A stretch of DNA of 64,000 nucleotides from Nonlabens ulvanivorans (GCF_000732625.1 NZ_JPJI01000012.1:59257-123256); one strand, 5' to 3'. Shown: positions 7,508-16,067, counted from the first letter of the stretch. A program made the numbers and translations. The notes: generated by a model from the letters alone, not told the origin.

Positions 7508-8903
7508 CTTGATTATTTTCCTTCTTAATTTGATAAGCGATATAATTAAAATCTTGCCATTGACGATTTGTAAAATGTTCTTCCCAGTATCGTGCAGAAC
7601 TATATCCTAAACTATTATTGAGCTGTTGTGCATCGTCATATAATCCATGCTTTTTAAGGATCAAAGCATTTTGTGGTAATAATCTTTCTAACTGTTTATG
7701 ATCTACAAAATCATTATTGAGATTGTAATCTGTAACAATAGCAGACCAATTGAATAATGAAAATATGGAGATAATCACAAAACTTACCGCTAGATTACGG
7801 CGCCATAAATACACAAAGTTTAGTTGGTGTTGTACCTTTAAAAAAGTAGTAAATAGTCCTATTAAACATAAGGTAAGATACACCACAACACCTATGCGCT
7901 TCATGGATAACCCATATTGATCTATGTATAAATAAGTCTTTGTAAATATGCTGGCGATTAATAGGGAATTAAGCCCTATCCATATAAAAGTGAGTGTTTT
8001 AAGAGTTCCGTTTTCTCTTATAAAGTTGATGCTTCCGCGAAAAAATATAGCAATAATCACCACGGCTAGAATGATGCTTACAATGCTGGCATAAACACCA
8101 GAGTGAACCGCATCGCTTAATTCTGATGCTGCAAAATCCTTGATATTTAAAATAAACATCAGCTCTGTAATCAATACAATGACCAGTAGGATATTAAGCG
8201 CACTAATGGAGAACGTACCTAGTTGTAATTCATTTTTAGCTTTTTCAATTTCTGGATTTTCTAGTTCTTTAGATTTTAAAAAGTTGTCAGTTTTGATATC
8301 ATTTTCAGTTAAAGGATCAATCGCATTAGGCTGTGCAATATTCCCCATGATAAAACCGCCTAGTATAGCTGTGAAAAACCATAATCCATCTATAAAGCTG
8401 AGATCTATAAATGCGAGCCACTCTGCAAAAACTGGATTAGCAAGACTATATAGGTAAGAAAATAAAATAATCAATAGAATAGGAATGACGGTGATTTTAA
8501 TAATCTGACTTACTGCATAAGTAGATGTAGGCTCTTCTTTAATTTTTTGGATATTGAAAATAAAGTCATGGAACATTCCAAAAAACAGATTGTATAATCC
8601 ATTAAACCAGCTCGTGTAAATACTCGCTTGAGAGCTAGCAACCATTCCTATAAATAAAAACACAGATAAGAAGTAACACATTACAGCCATGCCAGATCCA
8701 TGCATTATAATAGCAATGGAAGAGGCAATCATTCCAGCCGCACTGGCAATAATGGTAGGCTTAAGAAGTGATCTAGTATTCATTACAGCAAGCGCTATGA
8801 TAAGAAATAGAGCATAAACTGCTGTATTTAACCCTAGAAAGTGGTTGTAAAATAGAGTGGCAAATGTGATGCCGCCTAAGATAATGACGATGGTCTTTTT
8901 CAT
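7488..8903 (-). CDS. DUF4173/DUF4153-like multi-pass membrane protein
   Basis: 471 residues with roughly ten to twelve membrane segments. A hydrophilic interruption near residues 200-230 contains many Asp, Glu and Lys. The soluble C-terminus has YSSARYWEEHFTNRQWQDFNY, typical of the DUF4173 group found beside small regulators in Bacteroidota. Function is unknown. Its start overlaps the Coq4-like gene by four bases (ATGA) and its end overlaps the next gene by 20 bases. Confidence 0.75.
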   Translation of the reverse strand: MKKTIVIILGGITFATLFYNHFLGLNTAVYALFLIIALAVMNTRSLLKPTIIASAAGMIASSIAIIMHGSGMAVMCYFLSVFLFIGMVASSQASIYTSWFNGLYNLFFGMFHDFIFNIQKIKEEPTSTYAVSQIIKITVIPILLIILFSYLYSLANPVFAEWLAFIDLSFIDGLWFFTAILGGFIMGNIAQPNAIDPLTENDIKTDNFLKSKELENPEIEKAKNELQLGTFSISALNILLVIVLITELMFILNIKDFAASELSDAVHSGVYASIVSIILAVVIIAIFFRGSINFIRENGTLKTLTFIWIGLNSLLIASIFTKTYLYIDQYGLSMKRIGVVVYLTLCLIGLFTTFLKVQHQLNFVYLWRRNLAVSFVIISIFSLFNWSAIVTDYNLNNDFVDHKQLERLLPQNALILKKHGLYDDAQQLNNSLGYSSARYWEEHFTNRQWQDFNYIAYQIKKENNQDAQSNP

Positions 8904-9412
8904 GATGAGATAATATTATTGTTAGTTTTAAAATTTGATATAGGTGATGATAGATGTTGGCTGAAATCAATATGATGTATAGCTTTAGAATATTGACCTT
9001 TTAAATATGCTCTAGTAAAGCTGTCATAACAGTCCAGATAAAGTAGTAGACCAATAAGCATTGCAAGAGCTACAAATGGACTACGCTTACCGTTGCCCCA
9101 TAACCAAAACTGCATTGCGATTTCCTGTGCAGTGTCTACTTTATAACCCGTTAGAACATGAAAAACGTCATGATCCTCACAACGTGGTTGAGGTTCAAAT
9201 TTGTGTTTTAATAAAAAGCAACCTAGATGAAATCCTAAACTATTCTTAGGGTAGGACAGTAGTTGCGTTGTCTGAAGATGCCATGATGTTCCCTTTTTAA
9301 AAAAGACATACATTTTGCTAGATATGGTAAATCCTAAACTCACTAAAAGTTCTCTTAGGTATTTTAAAGTACTTTGTATTTCAAAGTAAAAAGATAAAAA
9401 AATAGATTTCAT
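8900..9412 (-). CDS. Coq4-family protein heading the membrane operon
   Basis: 170 residues from the ATG at 9412; a GTG at 9345 and an upstream TTG at 9436 are alternative starts. The Coq4 signature HDxxHx11E is intact (H81, D82, H85, E97 in EDHDVFHVLTGY followed by VDTAQE). Coq4 proteins bind metal at this motif and act in ubiquinone biosynthesis. Flavobacteria normally use menaquinone, so ubiquinone synthesis is unlikely and the role here is open. The C-terminus has one hydrophobic helix (FVALAMLIGLLLYL). A 19-bp inverted repeat lies at 9370-9388, inside the first codons if the ATG is used. That placement favours a later start or repression within the leader. Confidence 0.72.
   Translation of the reverse strand: MKSIFLSFYFEIQSTLKYLRELLVSLGFTISSKMYVFFKKGTSWHLQTTQLLSYPKNSLGFHLGCFLLKHKFEPQPRCEDHDVFHVLTGYKVDTAQEIAMQFWLWGNGKRSPFVALAMLIGLLLYLDCYDSFTRAYLKGQYSKAIHHIDFSQHLSSPISNFKTNNNIISS
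9370..9388. promoter_or_regulatory. 19-bp inverted repeat, candidate operator (Coq4 operon)
   Basis: TACTTTG-TATTT-CAAAGTA, a 7-5-7 inverted repeat. The same 19-mer in the opposite orientation is at 11313-11331. A small winged-helix regulator gene lies between the two sites. Confidence 0.65.
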
Positions 9413-9503
9413 AATATATAGGCTTAGAGCGAGCAATAAATTGACAGTGTGATTTTCATTTTTTAGTTGTGTTACAGCGTTGATAGGATTTTAGGCAAGT
9501 ATG

Positions 9504-9794
9504 TTATCCACCTAATAATTTTTCTAGGGCAGCGATATGCTTTTTAAACTCTAGTTTGCCTACATCTGTAGCGATATATTTAGTATTAGGCTTACGACCT
9601 ATGAAACTTTTTTCTACTCTTATATATTCTTCTTTTTCAAGAGCTTTGGCATGACTTGCAAGGTTACCATCTGTAACATCTAACAACTCTTTAAGCTCTT
9701 TAAAATCGGCATGATCGTTCACCACTAGAACAGACATAATGCCTAGTCTAATGCGATGATCAAATGCTTTATTTAATTTATTAATAAGACTCAT
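9504..9794 (-). CDS. Small winged-helix transcriptional regulator (ArsR/MarR-like, HTH_34 type)
   Basis: 96 residues. The whole protein is one winged helix-turn-helix: FDHRIRLGIMSVLV, then helices in FKELKELLDVTDGNLASHAKALEKEEYI, and a wing IRVEKSFIGRKPNTKYIAT. LDVTDGNLASHAKAL is typical of the single-domain regulators common in Bacteroidota. It lies 22 bases downstream of a lipoprotein gene in the same direction, with candidate operators to either side at 9370 and 11313. It probably binds as a dimer to that inverted repeat; this pairing is inferred. Confidence 0.85.
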   Translation of the reverse strand: MSLINKLNKAFDHRIRLGIMSVLVVNDHADFKELKELLDVTDGNLASHAKALEKEEYIRVEKSFIGRKPNTKYIATDVGKLEFKKHIAALEKLLGG

Positions 9795-9816
9795 TGAGAG
9801 AGTTATCGTTTTTTAG

Positions 9817-10569
9817 TTATTGGTTCTGTTTGAATGCTGGTTCAGTGTCATAACGTATCGCTTGTTTGTCCTCTTTAATCAGGTCCACTACGTAATTAAG
9901 GTATTCATCATCAATTTCATACTTTCCATCTCCATTCAAATCTTTTACAGTTTGAAAATAAAGTTTATCGTTTGCGACGAGAAAGGAATAGGATAAATAT
10001 TCTTCAAAGTCAACACTTAGTTTCTTGAATTTACTTCCATCTAAATTACTAATGAACAAAGCTGAAACGTCACGGTGATTTAATCTTTCATCTTTGTTTG
10101 TATCCAGATCGTGACCTTCGTAGAGTACAAATTCTACTCTAGGATTGTATTCTAGCTTGTTGTATATCTTGACGTTAGAAAAGTTAATTTCTTGATCAGT
10201 AATTTTAATAATTTCACCTGTTTTTATATTTTCAACTGCAAAACCAGCATACTGACCATTGAATCTATAATGAGAGTATTTACTATTACTATTCCCTGAT
10301 TCGTAAGAGTTTTTACTTATTGAAAATCTTCGGCTATCATTTTTGGTTCGATTGCTTAATAACTTTGTAGGGTGATAAATGTATTGAGTACTATCGATAT
10401 AAACGGGAAGACTTAAAACTTTAACCATCGTGGTATCTTCTTGTATCACAAAATCCTCTGCAACGGTATTCTCATCGATAACAACTTGTGGTTTGCTCTC
10501 GGTATTACATGAAGTTGCTATTAGCGTTAATGTAACTATTAGTAATGTAATTTTAAAAACTTTTTTCAT
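9817..10569 (-). CDS. Lipoprotein with two EF-hand-like acidic loops
   Basis: 250 residues. The signal ends in a lipobox, LIATSC, at about residue 21. Two calcium-loop-like stretches are visible: DLDTNKDERLNHRD near 156 and DLNGDGKYEIDDE near 212, both following D-x-[DN]-x-[DN]-G/K spacing. No enzymatic motif is seen. It is cotranscribed with the winged-helix regulator (22-base gap), so it is probably part of the same uncharacterised envelope system. Confidence 0.65.
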   Translation of the reverse strand: MKKVFKITLLIVTLTLIATSCNTESKPQVVIDENTVAEDFVIQEDTTMVKVLSLPVYIDSTQYIYHPTKLLSNRTKNDSRRFSISKNSYESGNSNSKYSHYRFNGQYAGFAVENIKTGEIIKITDQEINFSNVKIYNKLEYNPRVEFVLYEGHDLDTNKDERLNHRDVSALFISNLDGSKFKKLSVDFEEYLSYSFLVANDKLYFQTVKDLNGDGKYEIDDEYLNYVVDLIKEDKQAIRYDTEPAFKQNQ

Positions 10570-10668
10570 AATTCTAAATGGAATTATATTTTAATGACTT
10601 TATTGTTTTGTAACCTGTTCTCGATTGTGCAGGATTAGACTGCGTTTTTTGCCTACTGCCCACTCAAC

Positions 10669-11304
10669 CTATCGATCATATTTATAATACATCACAGCGC
10701 CATAAATGATATGACACAATCCAAATCCAGCAGCCCAAAAGTACAATCCATAACCTATAAACTGTGTATTAATTAGACCCAGAATAGCACAACTTAATCC
10801 TAGATATTTGACAGTTCCTAAAGTATATTTTGCTGCATTCATACAGGCTATTCCATAAAAGACTAGCATGGCAGGTGCTACTAAAAATAACAATCCATAT
10901 TGTAATAACGCCAGAGTAAATAAACCACCTATTGTTAGTGGTGCTAGAAAGTTAACTACCAGTCTTATAGATTGTTTATTCCATATTTTTTGTTTGTATT
11001 TGGCTGCTTTAATCTTAGTTAAGAAAAAGGCCGTTACAACAGCCATAAATAAAACAATACCGGCAATAACTAGTATTTGAAGTGATGGGTTACGTTCCCA
11101 TGGTGTACTCAATAAACTGTCTAACGTATCTGTATAACCACGTTCACGTGCATTTTCTATCACAAAATAACCAACAATACTACCTATCAGCGCATAAAAA
11201 CCAGCCATGACACCACTCATACCAGAAAGCGATATAAAACGTGTCGACTTGTCCATGATGGATCTGATTTCTTTTAAGTCGTCTAAAACTTTATCTTTAG
11301 TCAT
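10669..11304 (-). CDS. Six-helix membrane protein under the 19-bp operator
   Basis: 211 residues from the ATG at 11304. This start is chosen because the frame extension to 11355 runs through the inverted repeat and has no protein-like features. A soluble N-terminus (MTKDKVLDDLKEIRSIMDKSTRFISLSG) is followed by about six membrane helices. The family is recurrent in Bacteroidota but uncharacterised. It probably forms the head of the transcript with the lipoprotein and regulator downstream (99-base gap). Confidence 0.7.
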   Translation of the reverse strand: MTKDKVLDDLKEIRSIMDKSTRFISLSGMSGVMAGFYALIGSIVGYFVIENARERGYTDTLDSLLSTPWERNPSLQILVIAGIVLFMAVVTAFFLTKIKAAKYKQKIWNKQSIRLVVNFLAPLTIGGLFTLALLQYGLLFLVAPAMLVFYGIACMNAAKYTLGTVKYLGLSCAILGLINTQFIGYGLYFWAAGFGLCHIIYGAVMYYKYDR

Positions 11305-11312
11305 AATAAAAG

Positions 11313-11331
11313 TACTTTGAAATACAAAGTA
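11313..11331. promoter_or_regulatory. 19-bp inverted repeat, candidate operator (second site)
   Basis: TACTTTG-AAATA-CAAAGTA, exactly the reverse complement of the site at 9370-9388. It sits eight bases before the ATG at 11304, where a bound regulator would block initiation. Confidence 0.65.
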
Positions 11332-11398
11332 AACGTATTTTACTGAATTAATCATATTTTTTATTGATTATTTTATTAGAGTAGAGAAGTGGTGTTGA

Positions 11399-11420
11399 TT
11401 ACGCTTTCGCGAAAGCGTAA
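11399..11420. repeat. GCTTTCGCGAAAGC palindrome, copy 4 (intergenic)
   Basis: Perfect 22-bp palindrome, including the outer TT and AA, between the divergent genes at 11304 and 11440. It ends 20 bases before the DUF1801 start. Confidence 0.9.
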
Positions 11421-11439
11421 AAAGAAATAGCTTTATAGC

Positions 11440-11808
11440 ATGAATCCCGCACACGATTATATTAACTGTTCTCCAGAGCCTTATCGCTCGATAATGCTGC
11501 ATCTACAATTACTGGTAGAGTCGACTATTCCTGAGGCACAACTGAAATATAAATGGCATTTACCATTTTATTATCTTGACGATAAAACGATGTTTTGTTT
11601 CTTTAATTTCAGGAAAATATTTGTTGATCTAGGAATGTCCTATGGTAATGAATTGACTAATCAACATGGTAAATTAATCGCCGGTGAAGGAAGAAAAATG
11701 TTGCGATCATTGCGATTTGAAACCTTAGAAGAAATCGATGATCAGATGGTTATTGAAACATTATTAGAACTCAAAGAGATACGTATTAACCATAAAAAGA
11801 AGAAATGA
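11440..11808 (+). CDS. DUF1801 domain protein
   Basis: 122 residues of the YdhG-like DUF1801 fold: an N-terminal helix with YRSIMLHLQLLVESTIPEAQLKYKW, a beta hairpin LPFYYLDDKTMFCFFNFRKIFVDLGMSYG, and a C-terminal helix. Such proteins have no firm function. The end overlaps the GH25 gene by four bases, so the two are cotranslated. Confidence 0.8.
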   Translation: MNPAHDYINCSPEPYRSIMLHLQLLVESTIPEAQLKYKWHLPFYYLDDKTMFCFFNFRKIFVDLGMSYGNELTNQHGKLIAGEGRKMLRSLRFETLEEIDDQMVIETLLELKEIRINHKKKK

Positions 11809-12566
11809 ATTATAAAAAATGGTGGTTCATATTCTTAATAATTGGCATTATATCTATTCTATTATTCCAATATAAAAGGCCTATATATCGCTGGTATTAT
11901 AATTTGAATAAGTACGATGCCTCAATGGTTTATAAGAGTGATCACATCAAAAAATATGCGATACATGGTATAGATGTTTCTCATCATCAAGGTGCTATTA
12001 AATGGAATAATGTTAAACATCCAGATAGTACAAAGCAAATTGATTTTGTTTTTATAAGAGCTGTTGTAGGAACCGAAAAGGATAAAAGGTTTAAAGAAAA
12101 CTGGACTGGTGCGACAAAATCCCAAATTAAAAAAGGAGCTTATCATTATTACTGGAGTGATGTAAATAGTGCTAAGCAAGCTGCTGTTTTTAAAAATCAA
12201 GTGGTGTTAAATAAAGGTGATTTACCACCTGTATTAGATATCGAGGATATGTCTAATGTGCAGAATAAAGCTTCTTTAAGAAAAGGTCTTAAGAACTGGA
12301 TTGCAATTATCGAGGATCATTATGGTGTGAAACCCATTATATATAGTGGTGAGGCTTTCTACAGGGATATCCTTAAACCAGATTCTTATTTTGAAGAATA
12401 TCCTAGAGTGTGGATTGCAAATTACAATCGAGTTAATGCACCACGTATCTCGTGGGATTTCTGGCAGTACAGCGATCGTTTTCCAGTAGATGGCATTAAA
12501 ACCTTAGTGGATGGAAATGTATTTCAAGGTTCACAACATGATTTTGAAGCCTTACTTGTTCCTTAA
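11805..12566 (+). CDS. GH25 family lysozyme (muramidase), membrane-anchored
   Basis: 253 residues. A single N-terminal hydrophobic helix (WWFIFLIIGIISILLF) acts as an anchor or signal. It is followed by the GH25 barrel: HGIDVSHHQGAIKW near residue 50 (first catalytic region), PVLDIEDMS near 147 with the paired acidic residues, VKPIIYSGEAF, and WIANYN with a final WDFWQYSDRF. It hydrolyses the MurNAc-GlcNAc bond of peptidoglycan, probably in the periplasm. It is coupled to the DUF1801 gene by an ATGA overlap. Confidence 0.9.
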   Translation: MNYKKWWFIFLIIGIISILLFQYKRPIYRWYYNLNKYDASMVYKSDHIKKYAIHGIDVSHHQGAIKWNNVKHPDSTKQIDFVFIRAVVGTEKDKRFKENWTGATKSQIKKGAYHYYWSDVNSAKQAAVFKNQVVLNKGDLPPVLDIEDMSNVQNKASLRKGLKNWIAIIEDHYGVKPIIYSGEAFYRDILKPDSYFEEYPRVWIANYNRVNAPRISWDFWQYSDRFPVDGIKTLVDGNVFQGSQHDFEALLVP

Positions 12567-12569
12567 AAT

Positions 12570-13739
12570 TTAATTTACAAAAGGATCACTCCATTTAGGA
12601 TTAGTATAAATATCATTTCCAGTCAGCGTTTTAAGAAAATTAATGAGTGCTGTTTTATCGCTTTCTGATAGTTGTAATTGTTGACCTATTGGGCCATTAG
12701 GTCCAACGCTATCAAATAAAAGAGGATCTAACAATTGCTGATTAGTCATATCTATTGAGTTGTAATGCTCCACCATTTCTAGTAAGGTATTAAAGGATCC
12801 ATTATGCATAAGTGGTCCATTGATAAAGCCTTCTGGGTTTTCAAGATCTCTTAAACTGGGCGACCTGGTATTATCGTGATCAAAAACGTTAGGATCTGCA
12901 ATAGTCGCAATAACACCATTATTGTGAATGTTATTTTTTATTGCAAATTCTGGCGGCACATGGCAACTTACACAACCAGCGCCACCATTAACTGGTGTCG
13001 TCGTGAATAGAAATTTACCGCGATTTTCTGACATGTTATAATTAGGGAAAGCTGGTCCTGGATTTCCCGTTGCTAGTAATCCATCATCATATCTAGAATC
13101 AAATGATTGTATGCTCAAAACAAACTGGGATAAACACTCCTGTAATCGTTCTTCTGTTATTAACGGATCTCCATAAATATGATTGAATAATACTTGATAG
13201 TAATCTGTATCTGATAATTTAAGTAATAAATCGTTAAATGTAGGTGCGCCGTTCTCACCACTAAAACCCATTTCAGCATGGTCTTTTATGGGTTCTGTAA
13301 CCTGGCTTTCTAGAGAGTTAACTCTTTCATTCCAGAAGAAGTTAGTTCCAGGTTGGAATCCGACATTAACTAATCTCATACTGTGGCGCGATGTCATCCC
13401 ATTTACACCAGTGCTAGCTACATTAGTATCGCTAAACGCGTGTTCTTGCTGGTGACAGCTGGCACAAGAGATACTATTATTAGTAGATAGTTTTGTATCA
13501 TAGAAAAGAATTCTACCTAATGTTGCCTTATCATTTTCTATGGCATTTCCTCGATTAGAAAATCTTATATAAGATGGAATGTTATTATTTTGATAGCTTT
13601 CCAGGTTATTTAAATCAATTTTACTTCCAAATACGTTAGACAATATTACCTGGTCTGTAGGGATATATTCATCTTTTTCGTTTTGACAAGAAACCATGAT
13701 TACAAAAACAGAGAGTAGTAAGTAAAATTTGATCTTCAT
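12570..13739 (-). CDS. Di-haem cytochrome c peroxidase (CcpA/MauG-like) lipoprotein
   Basis: 389 residues. The signal has a lipobox-like VIMVSC at about residue 19. Two c-type haem sites are present: CASCHQQEHAFSD near 92 and CVSCHVPPEFA near 255. The MHNGSFNTLLEMVEHY segment near 313 and a C-terminal ALINFLKTLTGND complete the family. It probably reduces H2O2 in the periplasm or at the outer membrane; MauG-like oxidation chemistry is an alternative. It converges on the GH25 gene with a three-base gap. Confidence 0.88.
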   Translation of the reverse strand: MKIKFYLLLSVFVIMVSCQNEKDEYIPTDQVILSNVFGSKIDLNNLESYQNNNIPSYIRFSNRGNAIENDKATLGRILFYDTKLSTNNSISCASCHQQEHAFSDTNVASTGVNGMTSRHSMRLVNVGFQPGTNFFWNERVNSLESQVTEPIKDHAEMGFSGENGAPTFNDLLLKLSDTDYYQVLFNHIYGDPLITEERLQECLSQFVLSIQSFDSRYDDGLLATGNPGPAFPNYNMSENRGKFLFTTTPVNGGAGCVSCHVPPEFAIKNNIHNNGVIATIADPNVFDHDNTRSPSLRDLENPEGFINGPLMHNGSFNTLLEMVEHYNSIDMTNQQLLDPLLFDSVGPNGPIGQQLQLSESDKTALINFLKTLTGNDIYTNPKWSDPFVN

Positions 13740-13798
13740 GATTTTTTCTTTATGACTACTAATGTATTACAAAGTTTAAAATAAATCGATTGAAAATA

Positions 13799-13829
13799 AA
13801 AAGCCCTTTCTTTTAAAGAAAGGGCTTTT
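13799..13829 (-). terminator. Terminator after the GIN-domain gene
   Basis: AAAAGCCCTTTCTTT paired with AAGAAAGGGCTTTT. The minus-strand transcript of the gene ending at 13855 runs into it. Confidence 0.85.
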
Positions 13830-13854
13830 AGTTAATAATTAGAGCAAATAAATG

Positions 13855-14346
13855 TTATCCATTTACTACAAGTAAGGATCCGTTGACGCTTTCTTTAACT
13901 TCTACTGCATTTTCATGAATGGCTTTACTGTTAGCATCTCTTGATATTATAAAGTTTTTAATCTTAGCATCGCCAGTATCAACCGTATAAGAACCTTTCA
14001 TGGATAAGTATAAATTATTCATAGAAGCAAACTTTGTTAAGGTTACATTACCGTTTCCATTTACAGCCATACCTTTAAGTTGGTTGGTGTAAATACGTAT
14101 TTTTAATCCTGCTATAGAAGCTCCATTTTGTTTAATGGTTAAGGAACCATTATCTGATGAGATTGTAAAGTCTTTGAGTAGATCTTCATCCACATTAAAC
14201 ATCACTTGATCTTTTGGTGAGTAAACAATTTCAATTTGTGCGTCAGCTTCAATTTTAATTTTTGAAAAGGATTCTACTTCCATACTGGTCTGTGCAAATC
14301 CTATAAATGCCATAAAGAACGTTGCAATAAAAATGTAATTTTTCAT
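13855..14346 (-). CDS. Secreted DUF2807 (GIN-domain, auto-transporter adhesin head-like) protein
   Basis: 163 residues with a signal peptide (MKNYIFIATFFMAFIGFAQ). The mature part has FSKIKIEADAQIEIVYSPKDQVMFNVDEDLL and repeated beta-helix-like strands, as in GIN-domain proteins. It is shorter than the usual 220-250 residues, ending after one sheet repeat. It is probably a periplasmic or surface protein of unknown role. It is monocistronic, with a terminator directly downstream. Confidence 0.75.
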   Translation of the reverse strand: MKNYIFIATFFMAFIGFAQTSMEVESFSKIKIEADAQIEIVYSPKDQVMFNVDEDLLKDFTISSDNGSLTIKQNGASIAGLKIRIYTNQLKGMAVNGNGNVTLTKFASMNNLYLSMKGSYTVDTGDAKIKNFIISRDANSKAIHENAVEVKESVNGSLLVVNG

Positions 14347-14459
14347 AATGTAAAGTTTTAGTTGTTAGATGTATATAAAATAGGACTCCACATTTTTTGC
14401 ATTGTTACAGAATGGGAAATGTTTAACACTATTGCTTCACAAATGATAATTAATTAAAC

Positions 14460-14496
14460 AAAAAAGCCTGCAAATAATTAATTTGCAGGCTTTTTT
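14460..14496 (-). terminator. Terminator of the kdsA operon
   Basis: AAAAAAGCCTGCAAAT and complementary ATTTGCAGGCTTTTTT around a short loop, 20 bases beyond the kdsA stop. Confidence 0.88.
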
Positions 14497-14515
14497 TATT
14501 ATTTAAAATTTTGTT

Positions 14516-15334
14516 TTAAAAAGAATTAACGGTTTTTCTGATAGCTACCAGTCTAGTTAATAGACCTTCTAAAAATTGAAGATCTAACATGTTGGCTCCA
14601 TCACTTTTAGCATTTGCAGGATCAAAATGAGTTTCAATGAATAAACCATCTACATGATTTACAATTCCTGCGCGTGCAATAGTTTCTATCATATCTGGAC
14701 GACCACCAGTGACACCACTTGTTTGATTGGGCTGTTGTAAACTATGTGTCACATCTAATACCGTAGGCGCAAACTCGCGCATGGTCGGTATACCTCTAAA
14801 GTCTACAATCATATCTTGATAACCAAACATAGTCCCACGATCTGTAATCCATGCTTTATCGCTACCAGAATCTTTCACCTTTTGAACGGCATGTTTCATA
14901 GCTTCTGGTGACATAAATTGTCCCTTCTTAAGATTCACGACTTTACCAGTTTGTGCAGCAGCAACTACTAGGTCTGTTTGCCTTACTAAAAAAGCCGGGA
15001 TTTGTAGAATGTCTACATATTCTGCAGCCATAGCAGCATCAGAAACCTCATGGATATCTGTAACAGTAGGTACTTTAAAGGTTTCAGAAACCTTGCGCAA
15101 TATCTTAAGCGCTTTCTCATCACCTATACCAGTAAAGCTATCTATACGGCTGCGATTAGCTTTCTTAAAACTTCCTTTAAATACATAAGGGATATTGAGC
15201 TTATCAGTGATTTTGACCACTTTTTCTGCGATGCGCAGTGCCATGTCTTCTCCTTCAATGGCACATGGGCCAGCAAGTAAAAAGAAATTGTCAGCATCTA
15301 CATGCTTGATTTGTGGAATGTCAGATAATTGCAT
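14516..15334 (-). CDS. kdsA: 3-deoxy-8-phosphooctulonate synthase
   Basis: 272 residues. Condenses arabinose-5-phosphate and PEP to KDO-8-phosphate for the lipopolysaccharide inner core. Family blocks are present: FFLLAGPCAIEG near residue 17, YVFKGSFKKANRSRIDSF near 50, VPTVTDIHE near 93, and GLFIETHFDPANAKSDGANML near 230. The Cys in AGPCAIEG is the residue that distinguishes metal-dependent KDO8P synthases from the Asn type of E. coli. It starts three bases after a rhodanese lipoprotein gene and so shares the transcript of the sulfur-related genes. Confidence 0.95.
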   Translation of the reverse strand: MQLSDIPQIKHVDADNFFLLAGPCAIEGEDMALRIAEKVVKITDKLNIPYVFKGSFKKANRSRIDSFTGIGDEKALKILRKVSETFKVPTVTDIHEVSDAAMAAEYVDILQIPAFLVRQTDLVVAAAQTGKVVNLKKGQFMSPEAMKHAVQKVKDSGSDKAWITDRGTMFGYQDMIVDFRGIPTMREFAPTVLDVTHSLQQPNQTSGVTGGRPDMIETIARAGIVNHVDGLFIETHFDPANAKSDGANMLDLQFLEGLLTRLVAIRKTVNSF

Positions 15335-15337
15335 TTG

Positions 15338-15745
15338 TTATTCGTTAGTTTTTAAAACGATCTCTCTACCGCTAGTGGTCCATTTACTTAAACCACCATC
15401 GAGATCAAATATTTTAATAAATCCTTTATCTTCTAAAATCTTAGCACATTGAGCACTTTGTCGTCCACCGTTACAATAAACCAGAACAGGTTCTTTGTCA
15501 TTAAGTCCGGCGATGATTTCATTTAGATTTTCACTGTCTACAGGAATGTTAATAGCGCCAGCGATATGACCAGCATCATACTCAACCTTACTACGTACAT
15601 CAACTAATTGTGCTGATTGCGATTTTATGATATCTGCAGCCTCTTCAGAGCTTACTAGTTCAACCGTACCAGCTTTAGCTTCAAAGCAGCTTTGAGTTAA
15701 AGCAATTGTACAGATTAAGCTGAATAAAAGAATTAATTTTTTCAT
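15338..15745 (-). CDS. Rhodanese-domain lipoprotein
   Basis: 135 residues. Signal with lipobox-like LTQSC at about residue 20, then a single rhodanese domain: LVDVRSKVEYDAGHIAGAINIP near 47-68 and the active-site loop YCNGGRQSAQC near 92. The catalytic Cys is present, so persulfide transfer outside the cytoplasm is plausible. It lies 12 bases after another rhodanese gene and three before kdsA. Confidence 0.88.
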   Translation of the reverse strand: MKKLILLFSLICTIALTQSCFEAKAGTVELVSSEEAADIIKSQSAQLVDVRSKVEYDAGHIAGAINIPVDSENLNEIIAGLNDKEPVLVYCNGGRQSAQCAKILEDKGFIKIFDLDGGLSKWTTSGREIVLKTNE

Positions 15746-15757
15746 TTCATATATAGG

Positions 15758-16066
15758 TTAAGCAACATCGCCATCCCACTCACTAAAACCGCCTAAAAGA
15801 TTATAAGTTGTTTCAAAGCCCATTTGATTCATAATTTGACAAGCCTGACCACTGCGTCCACCGCTACGGCAGTAGATATAGTAATTTTTAGACTTATCCA
15901 TTTCTTCAAGTGCTGCCATGAGTTCTTGTGGTTGGAAAATATCGTGGTGTAATGCATTAGGAATCATACCTTCTGCAACTTCATCTGCAGTTCGTACATC
16001 TATAATTACCGCATTATCATCTGATGCAGTAAGTTCCTTCCATTCTTGTTTTGTAATGTCTTTCAT
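15758..16066 (-). CDS. Cytosolic single-domain rhodanese
   Basis: 102 residues: IDVRTADEVAEGMIPNALHHDI near 21 and the active loop YCRSGGRSGQAC near 69, with the nucleophilic Cys. There is no signal peptide. It follows the MBL-rhodanese fusion gene with a one-base gap. It probably takes sulfane sulfur from the persulfide dioxygenase step or from low-molecular-weight persulfides. Confidence 0.9.
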   Translation of the reverse strand: MKDITKQEWKELTASDDNAVIIDVRTADEVAEGMIPNALHHDIFQPQELMAALEEMDKSKNYYIYCRSGGRSGQACQIMNQMGFETTYNLLGGFSEWDGDVA

Positions 16067-16067
16067 A

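Noticed and set aside
8900-9412. Ubiquinone biosynthesis assignment for the Coq4 homologue
   Set aside because: Flavobacteria normally rely on menaquinone and no other ubiquinone genes are visible, so only family membership is claimed.
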